DNA of 64,000 nt from Okapia johnstoni. Its lineage: Eukaryota > Chordata > Mammalia > Artiodactyla > Giraffidae. Positions within the stretch are counted from its first letter, which is position 1, and each line of letters starts with the position of its first letter. Location of the stretch: NCBI GenBank assembly GCA_024291935.2, contig CM044311.1, positions 20,235,001-20,299,000 of the forward strand, read 5' to 3'. The notes beneath the pieces are model-generated. The model was not told the DNA's origin. It searched no databases and saw only the letters and a list, made by a program, of their open reading frames with translations. Below, piece by piece: positions 33,752 to 45,678 of the stretch. The position numbers and the translations under genes are program-made.

Positions 33752-34080
33752 ATGTATTAGTCCTCCTGGGTTCCTATAACAAAACATCACAGATTGTGAA
33801 GCTTATAAGCAACAAAAATGTTTATCTTAACCATTCTGGAAACTGAAAGTTTAGTATCAGAATACCATCATGGTCAAGTGAGGGTCTTCTTTCAGGGCAC
33901 AAACTTGGCAGAAAGAGTTAGGGAACTCCGTGGGATGGCGTACTTGAGCACTGATCTCAATGATAAGGACTCACATGAATTAATTGCCTCTGAAAGGCCC
34001 CAGCTCCTAATGTCATCACAGTGGGGTGTAGGTTTTCAACATATGCATTTTGGGAGGAACAAGCATTCCGACTGTAGCAG
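33752..34080 (-). mobile_element. MaLR LTR (MLT1/MST type) inside old L1
   Basis: Minus-strand copy: GTATTAGTCCTCCTGGGTTC, CCTATAACAAAACATCACAG at the left and TCAACATATGCATTTTGGG, CATTCCGACTGTAGCAG at the right, the reverse complement of MaLR LTR ends. Opposite orientation to the LTR at 32645-33225. L1 text is present on both sides, so it inserted into the L1. Confidence 0.7.
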
Positions 34081-34102
34081 TGTGTGTGTATGTGTGTGTG
34101 CG
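34080..34102. repeat. (TG)n microsatellite
   Basis: Short interrupted TG repeat at the edge of the MaLR LTR. Confidence 0.9.
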
Positions 34103-36038
34103 ATTTCCAGATATTTGGACCTTTTCTAATTTATTGACTCATTGATTTTAAATTAATTTGTGTGGTCAAAGAACATACTCTGTACTATTTCTTTTTTCTT
34201 CTCTCTCTTTTTTAAAGGGCATATTATGATTCAACATTTTGTCTATGTTGGTGAAATTCTGAAAAGTTGGGTGTAGAATTCTATAAATTTCAATTGAAGT
34301 AAGTTGCAAGATAAAGATAATGTTTAAAAATATTCTAGGTGCTTGTTGGTATTTTTACCCAGTTTTATCAATTATAGATAATGTGATTTAAATATTCATT
34401 TATGAGAGTGAAGTTTTCTAATTATCCCTGTAGCTGTCCCTATTTTGGTTTCAGTACTGTAAAGCCCTGATTTTCAGTACAAGCACACCCCATAATGAAA
34501 TATCTTCCTAGCAAAACTAACCTTCTATCCATATGCAAAGTTCCTCTTTGTGACTCATAATACTCTTTGACTTGAAATGTATGTCATCTGTTACAACTAT
34601 AGCCACCCTTGCTTTCTTATTCTTACCGTGTGCATTGCTTTTTTTCTATCCTAGCACTGTTAATCCATCTGATTTTTATATTTTTTCCTATGAGACCTCA
34701 TATACTTGAGCCTTTTATTTAAAAACCTAGCCAAGTGTGAGATTTGAAATTTAAATTGAATATTTAAGTGATGTCTTGACATTTGGTAACATTAGGAAGG
34801 TCTCAGATAGCATACTCACAAAGTTTCCTTCCACCTTGGCTGCTGAAGATAAGGTTTCTTTGCCAAACAATCCTCTTTATCTCAGAGAACAGGCACAGAG
34901 CCTGCTAATGCCCAGTAGCAAGCCTCAGTTTTTTGCTAGCGTGTGGAATTATTTAAGTTAGCTAATTAAGTCTTTCCTCAGAAAACCAGAGTCACCCCAC
35001 CCTCTTTTTACTATAGAGCCTACCTCTCACAGCCTCTGATTATTCATGATTTCTAAGTTCAATCCTGTGTGGTCCTGCACTGAATGCAGTGTCCCCCTCC
35101 CCACTTGGCAGAAGTCTGCGAAGTCTTTTTGAATCTTTTTGAGTCTCTGAGAATATGAATTGTGGTTTCTTTCATCTGTCCAGTGGTAGGCGATATTTGT
35201 TCAGGTGTTTCATATAATTTAAAGGAGGAGATCCCTCCCTTATCAACAGGGTAAATAGAGATGATAAACAACAAACAAACAAAAGGCAAAACAACAACAA
35301 AAACCAGTATCTGTGCTTGAATTAAATTGTTTGTCTCTTTATATTTAATGCAAACATTGTGATGTATGTATTTAGGTCTAGAATTTGTTGCTGGATGTTT
35401 ATCTTCTAGCTTTTTTTTTCCCTCTTTTATGACTGCTTTTATTTTGGGGTATATCAAGGTATGCAGTTATTCTATTTTACTTCCTCTATTGGCTTTTTAG
35501 CTATGCCATTTTACATTATTTTTCATTGATGTGAATGACTGTTCAGGGGATTATGATATGATTCCTTGTTATCAAAGTCTAATAATTAAATATTTTCATA
35601 AAATTAAAGATCATTTCATCAATATAATTCAACATGTCCCTTTCCTTTTTGTTATTTTTGTAAGGAATTTTGCATTAAAATAGTAAGCACATATTTTTTT
35701 TTATGCTATCAATACCTTACATCCTTTTAATTCCCATCTTGTGTTGTTTCTTTTCAGTTGAAAATTTCTTTTGGCAATTCCTACAGTGCATTCTCCTAGT
35801 GAAAATTTTCTCATCTTGAACTGATCTGAAAAAAAAAAAAACCAAAAAAACTATTTTTCATTAACTTTTCATTAATTTATGTGTACATTTCTGGGCTGAT
35901 AGATTTTATCTAAATGCTTTAATAATGATTTTTCTATTGTCTTCTTGCAGCCATTCCCACCCCCCCCACCCCCGTGAGGACATATAGGCTGTATTTAGTA
36001 TTCAGTATGGTTGTTCAATTATAGACAATTCGACATTT

Positions 36039-36055
36039 TTCTTTAGTTGGCTTAA
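36039..36055. repeat. Target-site duplication, left copy
   Basis: TTCTTTAGTTGGCTTAA here matches TTCTCTAGTTGACTTAA at 45679-45695 at 15 of 17 positions. It lies next to the poly-T (3') end of the full-length L1. Its right partner lies next to the L1 5' end. Confidence 0.8.
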
Positions 36056-36414
36056 TTTTTTAAAAAATTATCTATTTTTTAATTGAAGGATAATTGCTTT
36101 ACAGAATTTTGTTGCTTACTATCAAAACTCAACATGAATCAGCCATAGGTATACATATATCCCCTTCCTTTTGAACCTCCCTCCCATCTCCCTCCCCATC
36201 CCAACCCTCTAGGTTGATACAGAGGCCCTGTTTGTGTTTCCTGAGACATACAGGTAATTGCCATTGGCTATCTGTTTTACATATGCTAATGTAAGTTTCC
36301 ATGTTACTCTCAACATATATCTCACCCTCTCCTCCCCTCTCCCCATGTCCATAAGTCTATTCTCTGTTTCTCCATTGGCTCCCTGCAAATAAATTCTTCA
36401 GTAACACTTTTCTA

Positions 36415-37862
36415 GTTTCCATATATATGCATTAGTATACGATATTTATCTTTTTCTTTCTGACTTACTTCACTCTGTATAATAGGCTCTAGGTTCATCC
36501 ACCTCATTAGAACTGACTCAAATGCATTTCTTTTAATGACTGAGTAATATTCCATTGTGTATATGGAATATTACTCAGTATGTCCATTGTGTATATGGAA
36601 TATTACTCCATTCATCTGCCAATGAACATCTAGGTTGCTTCTATGTTCTAGCTATTGTAAATAGTGTTGCAATGAACAATGAGATACATATGTCTTTTTC
36701 AGTTTTGTTTTCCTTAGAGTATATGCTTAGGAGTGGGATTGCTGGGTCATGTGGTTTTATTCCTAGTTTTTTAAGGAATCTCCATACCATCTTCCATAGT
36801 GGCTGTATCAATTTACATTCCAACCAACAGTGCAAGAATATTCCCTTTTCTCCACATCCTCTCCACCATTTATTGTTTGTAGACTTTTTGATGATGAACA
36901 TTCTGATCGGTGTGAGGTGATATCTCATTGTAGTTTTGATTTGCATTTCTCTAATAATGAGTAATTTTGAGTATCTTTTCATGTGTTTGTTAGCCATCTG
37001 TATGCCTTCTTTGGAGAAATGTCTGTTTAGGTCTTTTTCCCACTTTTTGATTGGGTTATTTGTTTTTCTGGTATTGAGTTGTATGAGCTGCTTGTATAAT
37101 TTGGAAATTAATCCTTTGTCAGTTGTTTCATTTGCTATTATTTTCTCCCATTCTGAGGGTTGTCTTTTCACCTTGCTTATAGTTTCCTTTATTGTGCAAA
37201 AGCTTCTAAATTTAATCAGGTCCCACTTGTTTACTTTTATTTTTATTTCCATTACTCTAGGAGGTAGGTTTTTCCCAGCACCATTTATTGAAGAAGCTGC
37301 CTTTGCTCCATTGTATATTCTTGCCTCCTTTGTCAAAAATAAGGTACCCATAGGTGCATGAGTTTATTTCTGGGCTTTCTGTCTTGTTCCATTGGTCTGT
37401 ATTTCTGTTTTTGTGCCAGTACCATACTGTGTTGATGACTATAGCTTTGTAGTATAATCTGAAGTCAGGAAGCTTGATTCCTCCAGTTCCATTCTTCTTT
37501 CCCAAGACTGCTTTGGTTATTCAGGATCTTTTGTGTTTCCGTATAAATTGTGAATTTTTGTTGTTGTTGTTTTAGTTCTGTGAAAAATGCCATTGGTTAT
37601 TTGATAGGGATAGCATTGATCTGTAGATTGCGTTTGGTAGTATAGTCATTTTCACAATATTGATTCTTCTTATCCAGGAACATGGAATATCTCTCCATCT
37701 GTTTATGTTGTCTTTGATTTCTTTCATCAGTGTCTTATAATTTTCTCTGTACAGTTCTTTTGTCTCCTTAGGTAAGCTTATTACTAAATATTGAATTCTT
37801 TTCATTACAGTGGTGAATGGGATTGATTCCTTAATTTCTCTTTCTGATTTTTCATTGTCAGT
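36415..37862 (-). pseudogene. L1 ORF2 remnant, C-terminal segment
   Basis: Minus-strand coding remnant of the ORF2 C-terminal half. Recognisable blocks are PKETKELYRENYKTLMKEI (near 37750), IPCSWIRRINIVKMTILPNA (near 37650-37700), a DFRLYYKA region (near 37450) and the cysteine-rich end [16 protein letters not shown] (near 36750). Stops and frameshifts separate the pieces (for example between 37505 and 37572). ORF2p normally provides endonuclease and reverse transcriptase. Its last part, below 36641, is scrambled by the quasi-palindrome at 36541-36608. Confidence 0.9.
36541..36608. repeat. Quasi-palindrome plus 26-bp direct repeat inside L1
   Basis: TGAGTAATATTCCA (36541-36554) is the exact reverse complement of TGGAATATTACTCA (36564-36577), across a 9-nt loop. 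A 26-bp unit at 36551-36576 is repeated exactly at 36583-36608 (period 32). Other L1s have only one TGAGTAATATTCCATTG block here, followed by unrelated ORF2 sequence. Confidence 0.92.
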
Positions 37863-37863
37863 G

Positions 37864-38737
37864 TTCAGTTCAGTCAGTTCAGTCGCTCAGTTGTGTCTGA
37901 CTCTTTGTGACCCCATAAATCGCAGAACGCCAGTCCTCCCTGTCCATCACCAACTCCCAAAGTTTACCCAAACTCATGTCCATCGAGTCACTGATGCCAT
38001 CCAGCCATCTCATTCTCTGTTGTCCCCTTCTCCTTCTGCACTCAATTTTTCCCAGCATCAAGGACTTTTCCAATGAGTCAACTCTTCGCATGAGGTGGCC
38101 AAATTATTGGAGTTTCAGCTTCAACATCAGTCCCTCCAATGAACATTCAGGACTGATCTCCTTTAGGATGGACTGGTTGGATCTCCTTTCATTCCAAGGG
38201 ACTCTCAAGCATCTTCTCCAATACCACAGTTCAAAAGCATCAATTCTTTGGTGCTCAGCTTTCTTTATAGTCCAACTCTCACATCCATACATGACTGTGG
38301 AAAAACCATAGCCTTGACTAAACGGACCTTTGTTGGCAAAGCAATGTCTCTGCTTTTTAATATGCTATCTAGGATGGTCATAACTTTCCTTCCAAGGAGT
38401 AATCTTCTTTCATTTCATGGCTGCAATCACCATCTGCAGTGATTTTGGAGACCCCAAAAATAAAGTTTGACACTGTTTCCACTGTTTCCCCCATCTCTTT
38501 CCCATGAAGTGATGGGACTAGATGCCATGATCTTAGTTTTCTGAATGTTGAGCTTTAAGCCAACTTTTTCACTCTCCTCTTTCACTTTCATCAAGAGGCT
38601 TTTTAGTTCCTCTTCTCTTTCTGCCATAAGGGTCGTGTCATCTGCAGATCTGAGGTTATTGATATTTCTCCCAACAATCTTGATTCCAGTGTGTGCTTCC
38701 TCCAGCCCAGCGTTTCTCATGATGTAATCTGCATATA
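37864..38737 (-). mobile_element. BovB 3' part inserted in L1 ORF2 (copy A)
   Basis: Minus-strand, 5'-truncated, about 870 bp. The BovB tail TTCAGTTCAGTCAGTTCAG lies at the left, and the RT region with catalytic box SADD (YADD with Y changed; near 38640) at the right. Low divergence. It inserted after the L1 codons reading AFIY, and L1 coding resumes with TDNEKSE on the far side. Same orientation as the L1. No clear target-site duplication, consistent with BovB habits. Confidence 0.95.
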
Positions 38738-40095
38738 GATAAATGCAAATGATTTCTCGGTATGGATTTTGTATTCTACAACTTTGGTAAATTCACTCAT
38801 TAGCTCTAGTAATTTTCTCATACTATCTTTAGAGTTTTCTATGTACAGTATCATGTCATCTGCAAACAGTGAGAGCTTTACTTCTTTTCTGATCTGGATT
38901 CCTTTTATTTCTTTTTCTTCTCTGATTACTATAGCTAGGACTTCCAAAACTACTTTGAATAATAGTGGTGAAAGTGGACACCCTTCTCTTGTTTTTGATC
39001 TTAGAGGGAATGTTTTCAGTTTTTCACCATTGAGAATAATGTTTCTTGTAGGCTTATCACATATGCCTTTTAGTATGTTGAGGTAGATTCCTTCTATGTC
39101 CATTTTTTGAGGAGTTTTAATAATAAACGGGTGCTAAATTTTATCAAAGGCTTTTTTCTACATCTATTGAGATTATCATATGGTTTTTATCTTTCAATCT
39201 GTTAATATGCTATATCACATTGATTGACTTGTGTATATTGAAGAATCCTTGCATCCCTGGAATAAACCCAACTTGATCATGGTGTATGAGTGTTTTGATG
39301 TGTTGCTGAATTCTGTTTGCTAAAATTTTGTTAAAGATTTTTGCATCTATGCTCATCAGTGATATTGGCCTGTAGTTTTCTATTTTGTGCTTTCTTTGTC
39401 CAGTTTTGCAGTCAGAGTGATGGTGGCCTCCTATGATGAGTTTCAAAGTGTTCCTTCCTCTTCAATTTTTTGAAAGAATTTTAGAAGGATAAATTTTAGC
39501 TCTTCTCTAAATGTTGGATAGAATTTTCCTGTGAAGCCATATGGTCCTGTACTTTTGTTTTTGGGGAGATTTTTGATTACAGCTTCAATTTCAGTACTGG
39601 TAATTGGGTTGTTGATAGTTTCTATTTCTTCTTTGTTCAGTCTTAGAAGATTGAACTTTTCTAAGAATCTATCCATTTCTTCCAATTTGTCTATTTTATT
39701 GCCCTATAGTTGTTCATAATAGCCTCTTATAATCCTTCATATTTCTGCATTGTCTGTTGCAACCTCTCTTTTTTCATTTATAATATTGTTGATTTGATTC
39801 TTCTCTCTTTTTTCCTTGATGAGTCTGGCTAAAGGTTGTCAATTTTGTTTATCTTCTCAACAACCAACTTTTAGTTTTATTAATCTTACTATTGTTTCTC
39901 TCATCTCTTTTTCATTTATTTCTGCTCAGATCATTATGATTTCTTTCCTTCTACTAATTTTTTTTTCGTTCTTCTTTTTCCAGTTGTTTTAGGTATAAAG
40001 TTAGGTTGTCTATTCGATGTTTTTCTTGTTTCTTGAGGCAGGAGTCTATTGTTATAAACTTCCCTCTTAGATTTGTTTTTGCTGCATCCCATAGG
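38738..40095 (-). pseudogene. L1 ORF2 remnant, reverse transcriptase segment
   Basis: Minus-strand RT domain. Blocks in order from the right: fingers region PITSTEIEAVIKNLPKNKS (near 39600), [20 protein letters not shown] (near 39350), GCPLSPLLF (near 38960) and the catalytic box FADD, intact at 38855-38866. Stops and frameshifts occur at about 39105-39210 and 39685-39720. It is bounded by two BovB insertions. The same RT fold drives L1 target-primed reverse transcription in intact copies. Confidence 0.9.
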
Positions 40096-41065
40096 TCAGG
40101 AAGCAACAGTTAGAACTGGACATGGACCAACAGACTGGTTCCAAATAGGAAAAGGACTACGTCAAGGCTGTATATTGTCACTCTGCTTATTTAATTTATA
40201 TGCAGAGTACAGCATGAGAAACGCTGGGCTGGAAGAAGCATAAACTGGAATCAAGATTGCTGGGAGAAATATCAATAACCTCAGATATGCAGATGACACC
40301 ACCCTTATGGCAGAAAGTGAAGAAGAACTAAAGAGCCTCTTGATGAAAATGAAAAAAGAGAGTGAAAAAGTTGGCTTAAAGCTCAACATTCAGAAAACTA
40401 AGATCATGGCATCTAGTCCCATCACTTCATGGGAAACAGATGAGCAAACAGTGGAAACAGTGCTAGACTTTATTTTTTTGGGTTCCAAAATCACTGCAGA
40501 TGGTGATTACAGCCATGAAATTAGAGGCGCTTACTCCTTGGAAGGAAAGTTATGACCAACCTAGATAGCATATTAAAAAGCAGAGACATTGCTTTGCCAA
40601 CAAAGGTCCGTCTAGTCAAGGCTATGGTTTTTCCAGTGGTCATGGATGGATGTGAGAGTTGGACGATGAAGAAAGCTGAGCACCGAAGAATTGATGCTTT
40701 TGAACTATGGTGTTGGAGAAGACTCTTGAGAGTCCCTTGGACTGCAAGGAGATCCAACCAGTCCATCTAAAAGGAGATAAGTCCTGGTTGTTCATTGGAA
40801 GGACTGATGTTGAAGATGAAACTCCAATACTTTGGCCACCTCATGAGAAGAGTTGACTCATTGGAAAAGTCCCTGATGCTGGGAAGGATTGAGGGCAGGA
40901 GGAGAAGGGGACGACAGAGGATGAGATGGCTGGATGGTATCAGTGACTCGATGGACATGAGTTTGGGTAAACTTTGGGAGTTGGTGATGGACAGGGAGGA
41001 CTGGTGTTCTGTGATTCATGGGGTGGCAAAGAGTCGGACACGACTGAGCGACTGAATTGAACTGA
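40096..41065 (+). mobile_element. BovB 3' part inserted in L1 ORF2 (copy B)
   Basis: Plus-strand, 5'-truncated, about 970 bp, from AGGAAGCAACAGTTAGAAC to the GAATTGAACTGA tail. Opposite to copy A and very similar to it over about 870 bp. The YADD catalytic box is intact (40286-40297), the only intact one among the BovB RT domains in this window. Damage: an in-frame stop near 40242 (GCATAAACTGG), and frameshifts before 40552 and near 40770-40795. L1 text CCCATAGGT lies left and GTTGTTGTG right, so about 5 bp of L1 is missing at the site. Confidence 0.95.
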
Positions 41066-41904
41066 GTTGTTGTGTTTTCATTGTCATTAGTTTCTAAAAT
41101 TTTTTAAATTTCCTTTTGGATTTCTTCAGTAACCTGTTGGTTATTTGGAAACGTCCAATCTCCTTGTGTTTGTGTTTCTTACAATTTTTTTATTTATTTT
41201 TTCTTGTAATTGATATCTAGTCTCATAGCATTGTGGTCAGAGAAGATGTTTGATACAATTTCAATTTTCTTAAATTTACTGAGGTTTGATTTATGACCCA
41301 AAATGTGATTTATCCTGGATGTTCCATGTGCACTTGAGAAGAAGGTGCATTCTTCTGCATTTGGATGGAATGTCCTAAAGATATCAATGAGATTAATGAT
41401 ATAATTTAAGACTTGTGTTTCCTTATTAATTTTATGTTTTGATGATCTGTCCATTGGTGTCAGTGGCATGTTAAAATCTCCTACTATTGTTGTGTTACTG
41501 TTAATTTCTCTTTTTATATCTGTTAGTGTTTGTTTTATGTATTGAGGTGCTCCTAAGTTGACTGCATAGATATTTACAATTGTTATGTCTTCCTGTTGTA
41601 TTGATCCTTGATCATTATGTAGTGTCCTTCCTTATCTCTTGTAATCTTCTTTATTTTGAAGTCTATTTTGTCTGATATGAGGATTGCTACTCTAGCTTTA
41701 TTTTGCTTCTCATTTGCATGAGTATATTTTCCATCCTCTCACTTTCAGTCTATATCTGTCTTTAGGTCTAAAGTGTATTTCTTGTGGACAGCATATAAAT
41801 GGATCTTGTTTTTGTACCCATTCAGCCAGTCTGTGTCTTTTGGTTGGACCATTTAATTCATTTGCATTTAAAGTAATTATTGATATATATGTTCCTATTT
41901 CCAT
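41066..41904 (-). pseudogene. L1 ORF2 remnant, endonuclease segment
   Basis: Minus-strand start of ORF2. The ATG at 41904 begins MEIGTYISIITLNANEL, the usual L1 endonuclease N-terminus. The QE motif region (CCPQEIHFR) is near 41800. The catalytic SDH triplet is intact near 41225 in NIFSDHNAMRLDIN. Stops and a frameshift lie at about 41470-41710. In working L1s this domain nicks target DNA. Confidence 0.92.
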
Positions 41905-42017
41905 TTTCTTAATTGTTTGGGGTTGGATTTTGTAGATATTTTTCTTCTCTTGTATTTTTTGACTATATAAGTCCCTTTAATTTTGTTGTAGAGCTGATTT
42001 GATGGTGCTGAATTCTC

Positions 42018-42815
42018 TTAACTTTTGCTTGTCTGAAAAGTTTTTGATTTCTCCATCAATTTTGAATGAGATCCTTGCGGGTAAAGTAATCTTGGTTGTA
42101 TTTTTTTCCCTCTCAGAACATTGGCCTGCAGAGTTTCTGCTGAAAGATCAGCTGTTAAACATATGGGGTTTCCCTTGTATGTTACTTGTAGTTTTTCCCT
42201 TGCCGCATTTAATATTCTTTCTTTGTGCTTAATCTTTGTTAGTTTGATTAGTATGTGTCTTGGCATGTTTCTCCTTAGGTTTAGGGACTCTGCACCTCTT
42301 GGACTTGATTGACTATCTCTTTTTCCATGTTGGGGAAATTTTCAACTATAATCTCTTCAAAAGTTTTCTCATAGCCTTTATTTTTCTTTTCTTCTCTGAC
42401 CCCTATAATTCGAATGTTGGTGCATTTGATATTCTCCCAGAGGTCTCTGAGACTATCCTCAACTCTTTTCATTCTTTTTGCTTTATTCTGCTCTTCAGAA
42501 ATTATTTCCACCATTTTATCTTCCAGGTCACGATTGATTCTTCTGCTTCAAATATTATGCTATTGATTCCTTCTAGAGTATTTTTAATTTCAGTAATTGT
42601 GTTGTTTGTCTCTGTATGTTTATTTTTTAATTCTTTTAGGTCTTTGTTAATTGATTCTTGCATTTTCTCTGTTCTGTTTTCAAGGTTTTGATCATCTTTT
42701 CTATCATTATTCTGAATTCTTTTTCAGCTAGTTTGCCTGTTTACTCTTCATTTATTTGGACTTCTGCATTTCTAGTTTGTTCCTTCGTTTGTGTAGTATT
42801 TCTCTGCCTTTTCAT
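42018..42815 (-). pseudogene. L1 ORF1 remnant
   Basis: Minus strand. The ATG at 42815 begins MKRQRNTTQ, the typical ruminant L1 ORF1 start. Then come a coiled-coil part (damaged, 42520-42740), a central RNA-binding part (SLRDLWENIKCTNIRIIGV near 42440) and the C-terminal domain (PRHILIKLTKIKHKERIL near 42230, then LTADLSAETLQA near 42150). A deletion removes the residues usually following AETLQA, and frameshifts lie near 42270 and 42740. ORF1p is the nucleic-acid chaperone of L1. It is 113 bp upstream of ORF2 in transcription order. Confidence 0.92.
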
Positions 42816-43835
42816 TATTATTATTATTTTTTTAATATATTGTGTTTGAGGTCTCCTTTTCCCAGGCTGAAAGGTTGAATCTTTTCTTCCTTTTCCTTTC
42901 TGCCCCCTAAGGTTGGTCCAGTGGCTTGTGTAAGCTTCATATAGGGTGAGATTTGTGCTGATTTTTTTTTTCTTTGTTTTTCCTCTGGTGGGCAAGACTG
43001 AGTCATGGTAATCTTGTCTTCTGATGATTGGGTTTGTATTTTTGCTTTGTTTGTTGTTTAGATGAGGCATCCTGCACAGGGTACTACTGGTGGTTGTGTG
43101 ATGCCAGGTCTTGTATTCAAGTGGTTTCCTTTGTGTGAGTTCTCACGGGTTAGCTGTATGATAGTTTAGGATCTTGGAGTCAGTGCTCCCACTCCAAAGG
43201 CTCAGGGCTTGATCTCTGGTCAGGAACAAGTATTCCACAAGTGGTTTTTATGGCATTAAGCGAGATTAAAACAAATACCCAAAACGAGAAACGAAAGATG
43301 AACCCCAGGCAAATGGCAGTTAGAAAATCAGGCAAATAATAATTGAAATGATTCAATATACGTATATACATATACACCCATAAGCAAAATCAAAACAGTC
43401 CAACAAAAATTAAGTGCCATAGACTGACCCAGCAAACAAAGGAAACCAAAAATTATATCCACCAGTTGAGAGAAAAACTAAGTAAAGCACAAACTGGAAT
43501 GCAAAACTAAAGCAAGGTGCCAAGTGGAGGACAAAGCAGTGAAAACAAAGCTAACAAATGTGTTGAGAGGACAAGAGTGAAAAAAAAAAAAGAAAGAATA
43601 GATATGCACTTAAATAGAGGTAGATAGAGAAGATTTATATACATTGAACATTAACTGCAAGTTGAAAAGAACAGTAGGAAGAGCAATCAAAGGAATCACA
43701 GAAGTGCAAAAACCCAAAGTAGAGGCAGAGGTTTATAACAGCAAGAAAAAAATATGACTGAGGGGGGAAAAAAAAAGCTCAAAGCTTAATTGGATGTCAT
43801 AATCCCAATAAAATCAGCAGCTACAATGGTAAGGT

Positions 43836-43905
43836 GGCTGCTGCTGCTAAGTCGCTTCAGTCATGTCCAACTCTGTGCGACCCAGTACTCCTCTGTCCCT
43901 GGGAT
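43836..43905 (-). mobile_element. BOV-A2 SINE fragment in L1 5' UTR
   Basis: GGCTGCTGCTGCTAAGTCGC, TTCAGTCATGTCCAACTCTG, then a skip to CTCCTCTGTCCCTGGGATG. Minus strand, right part missing, with a deletion of the CAGCCCACCAGG region. Confidence 0.85.
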
Positions 43906-44534
43906 GGGGGAGGGTGGTGAGAAAAAGAAAAAAGTAAAAAAAAAAAAAAATCCAAAAGAATCTACAGAACAAGTCAAAACATAAAAATAATAAATATTGT
44001 TCTTGAGTCACTGCTGTTAGAGTCCTTTCCCTTGCTTGGAGTCACAGTCCATCTCACCTCCCTAGGATGCCCTCCACCACTGTGCTGATCTCTGGACCTG
44101 CTGTGAGAACAGCTCAGATTCTAAATTAGTCCTACTCGTATGTGTTCTTGCCTCCAATGTCCAGAGCTATCAGAACTAGTGTGTTTTCTTTTTGTAGGAG
44201 TTGTTAATGTCCTTTTATATATTCCATAGACACAGAGTCTGCCTAGTTGATCACGTGGGTTTAATCTTAAGCTTGTACAGGTTTTGGGTCTTCTTCCTTA
44301 GCCACACTGCCTCTGGGTTTCCATTGTGGTTTTATTTCGATCTCTGCATGTGGGTCATCCATTGGGGTTTGCTCCTGGAGGACTTGGGTCTGCCCTAGTG
44401 AGGGCCAGGTGTGGTGGTGGTGCAGCTGCTTGCTTTGCAAGGGTTCTGGCAGCACCTGGTACTCAGGCGAGTTGGCGGCTAGGGCAGCAGGAAATATAGT
44501 GCTTTAGAAGGATATGGTAACCGGTATTGGCCAA

Positions 44535-44640
44535 TACACTCCAGTATTCTTGCCTGGAGAATCTCCCTGGCAGAGAAGCCTGGCAGGCCACAGTCCACAT
44601 GGTCGCAAAGAGTTGGACACGACCAAAGCAACCTTCCATG
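44535..44640 (+). mobile_element. Bov-type SINE fragment in L1 5' UTR
   Basis: ACACTCCAGTATTCTTGCC, GCCTGGCAGGCCACAGTCC, TCGCAAAGAGTTGGACACG and CAACCTTCCATGCAT: the tail half of a Bov-tA/BOV-A type SINE on the plus strand. The head is absent. Confidence 0.85.
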
Positions 44641-45678
44641 CATAGGCACAAGACTTTTTTTCGCCTGTGGCAGTTCTGCCCCAGCGAGGGTTGAGCAAGA
44701 AGGTGGCACAGCTCTTGGGTTGATGGGACCCTGGTGGTGCCAAATGTGCAGGGGCATGCATTGCCTCCGCCTAAGGAATTATGGCCCTATCAGAGTATTT
44801 TTTTGAGCCTCTGGTAGCTGGCAATCAGAAAGCCTCTTTGGCCAGTCTTTCTCCATAGATCTGCCCTTTCATGCACTTAGAAGGCTCCCTTGCCTGGGGT
44901 CCTTCTCTGTCATTCTGCGTCTCAGCACACAGAGTGGCCCCTGGCTGAGGTCAACGCTGTACATTGGTGCTTTAAGCGCTTAAAGGGGCACCTGGGTGGG
45001 GTCTTTGCAGTTTGGTGCCAGGTGCTTGATGGGCCAGCCTTTCTATTGTTCAGCTGCCAATGCTGGCATGTGGGGTGAGAGAGACTTTGATGATGGCTCC
45101 ACCCCATACGTGTGATTCAGCAGTATTGCCTTGCTTCCATCGCTGCCTAGCTTTCCTCCACAGGACTTTCCCACCACAATCTCCTCCCTCACATCCCCTG
45201 GATCCGTCTCTATGCAGTTAACAGCAGCCTTCAACCTGGGATTGCTCCACAATCCCTAAACTACATCTCCCAGCCACTGCGTCTTCTAGGGGACCTGCGT
45301 CCATGTACGCGGTATGTATGGCTGCAGCAAGGACTGTCTGATTCTCATTCCATTTAGGCTGCCACAGATTAGCTGTTACACTCTCAGCCTTAAATGTTTC
45401 TCCTCTGACTCAGATAATTGCCCTGATGTGGGGATCGGACCCCTGCTTCAGTTCCCCCACCTGCCAACGGCAGGTCCAGTCCTACTAACACTCCTGTTTT
45501 CCCCACTAGTTCCTTCGTCCTGCTGAGTTTTGCATGATTCTATATATTCTTCTCCTCTGGTCAGATATTTTTGTCTCTCAGACGGTGTTCTGCATGCATT
45601 TCTGTGTGTGAAGTTGTATTCCTGATGTATCCATGGAGAGAGATGTAATCCATGTCCACCTACTCCTCTGCTATCTTG

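Larger units (their letters stand above)
33640..36038 (-). mobile_element. Ancient L1 (L1M/HAL1 type), left part
   Basis: Minus-strand old L1. Phrases equivalent to the ORF2 start region occur at 33660-33750 and 34110-34720 (for example TGGTCAAAGAACATACTCTG and ATAGCCACCCTTGC). ORF1/5' region phrases occur at about 35230-36030 (TGACTGCTTTTATTTTGGGG and CAATTCCTACAGTGCATTCT). Interrupted by a MaLR LTR at 33752-34080. The part at 34720-35230 is less certain. The element resumes at 45696, beyond a younger L1. Confidence 0.65.

Noticed and set aside
36641..37351. 236-codon minus-strand frame as a host gene
   Set aside because: Its sequence is the C-terminal part of L1 ORF2, flanked by other ORF2 pieces in order.
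36936..37361. 141-codon plus-strand frame with hydrophobic stretches as a membrane protein
   Set aside because: It is antisense to L1 ORF2; the hydrophobic character comes from reading A-rich coding sequence backwards.
42260..42691. 143-codon plus-strand hydrophobic frame
   Set aside because: Antisense to L1 ORF1, same artefact.
44479..45252. Overlapping frames in GC-richer DNA as host exons
   Set aside because: They lie in the L1 5' UTR between ORF1 and the L1 start.
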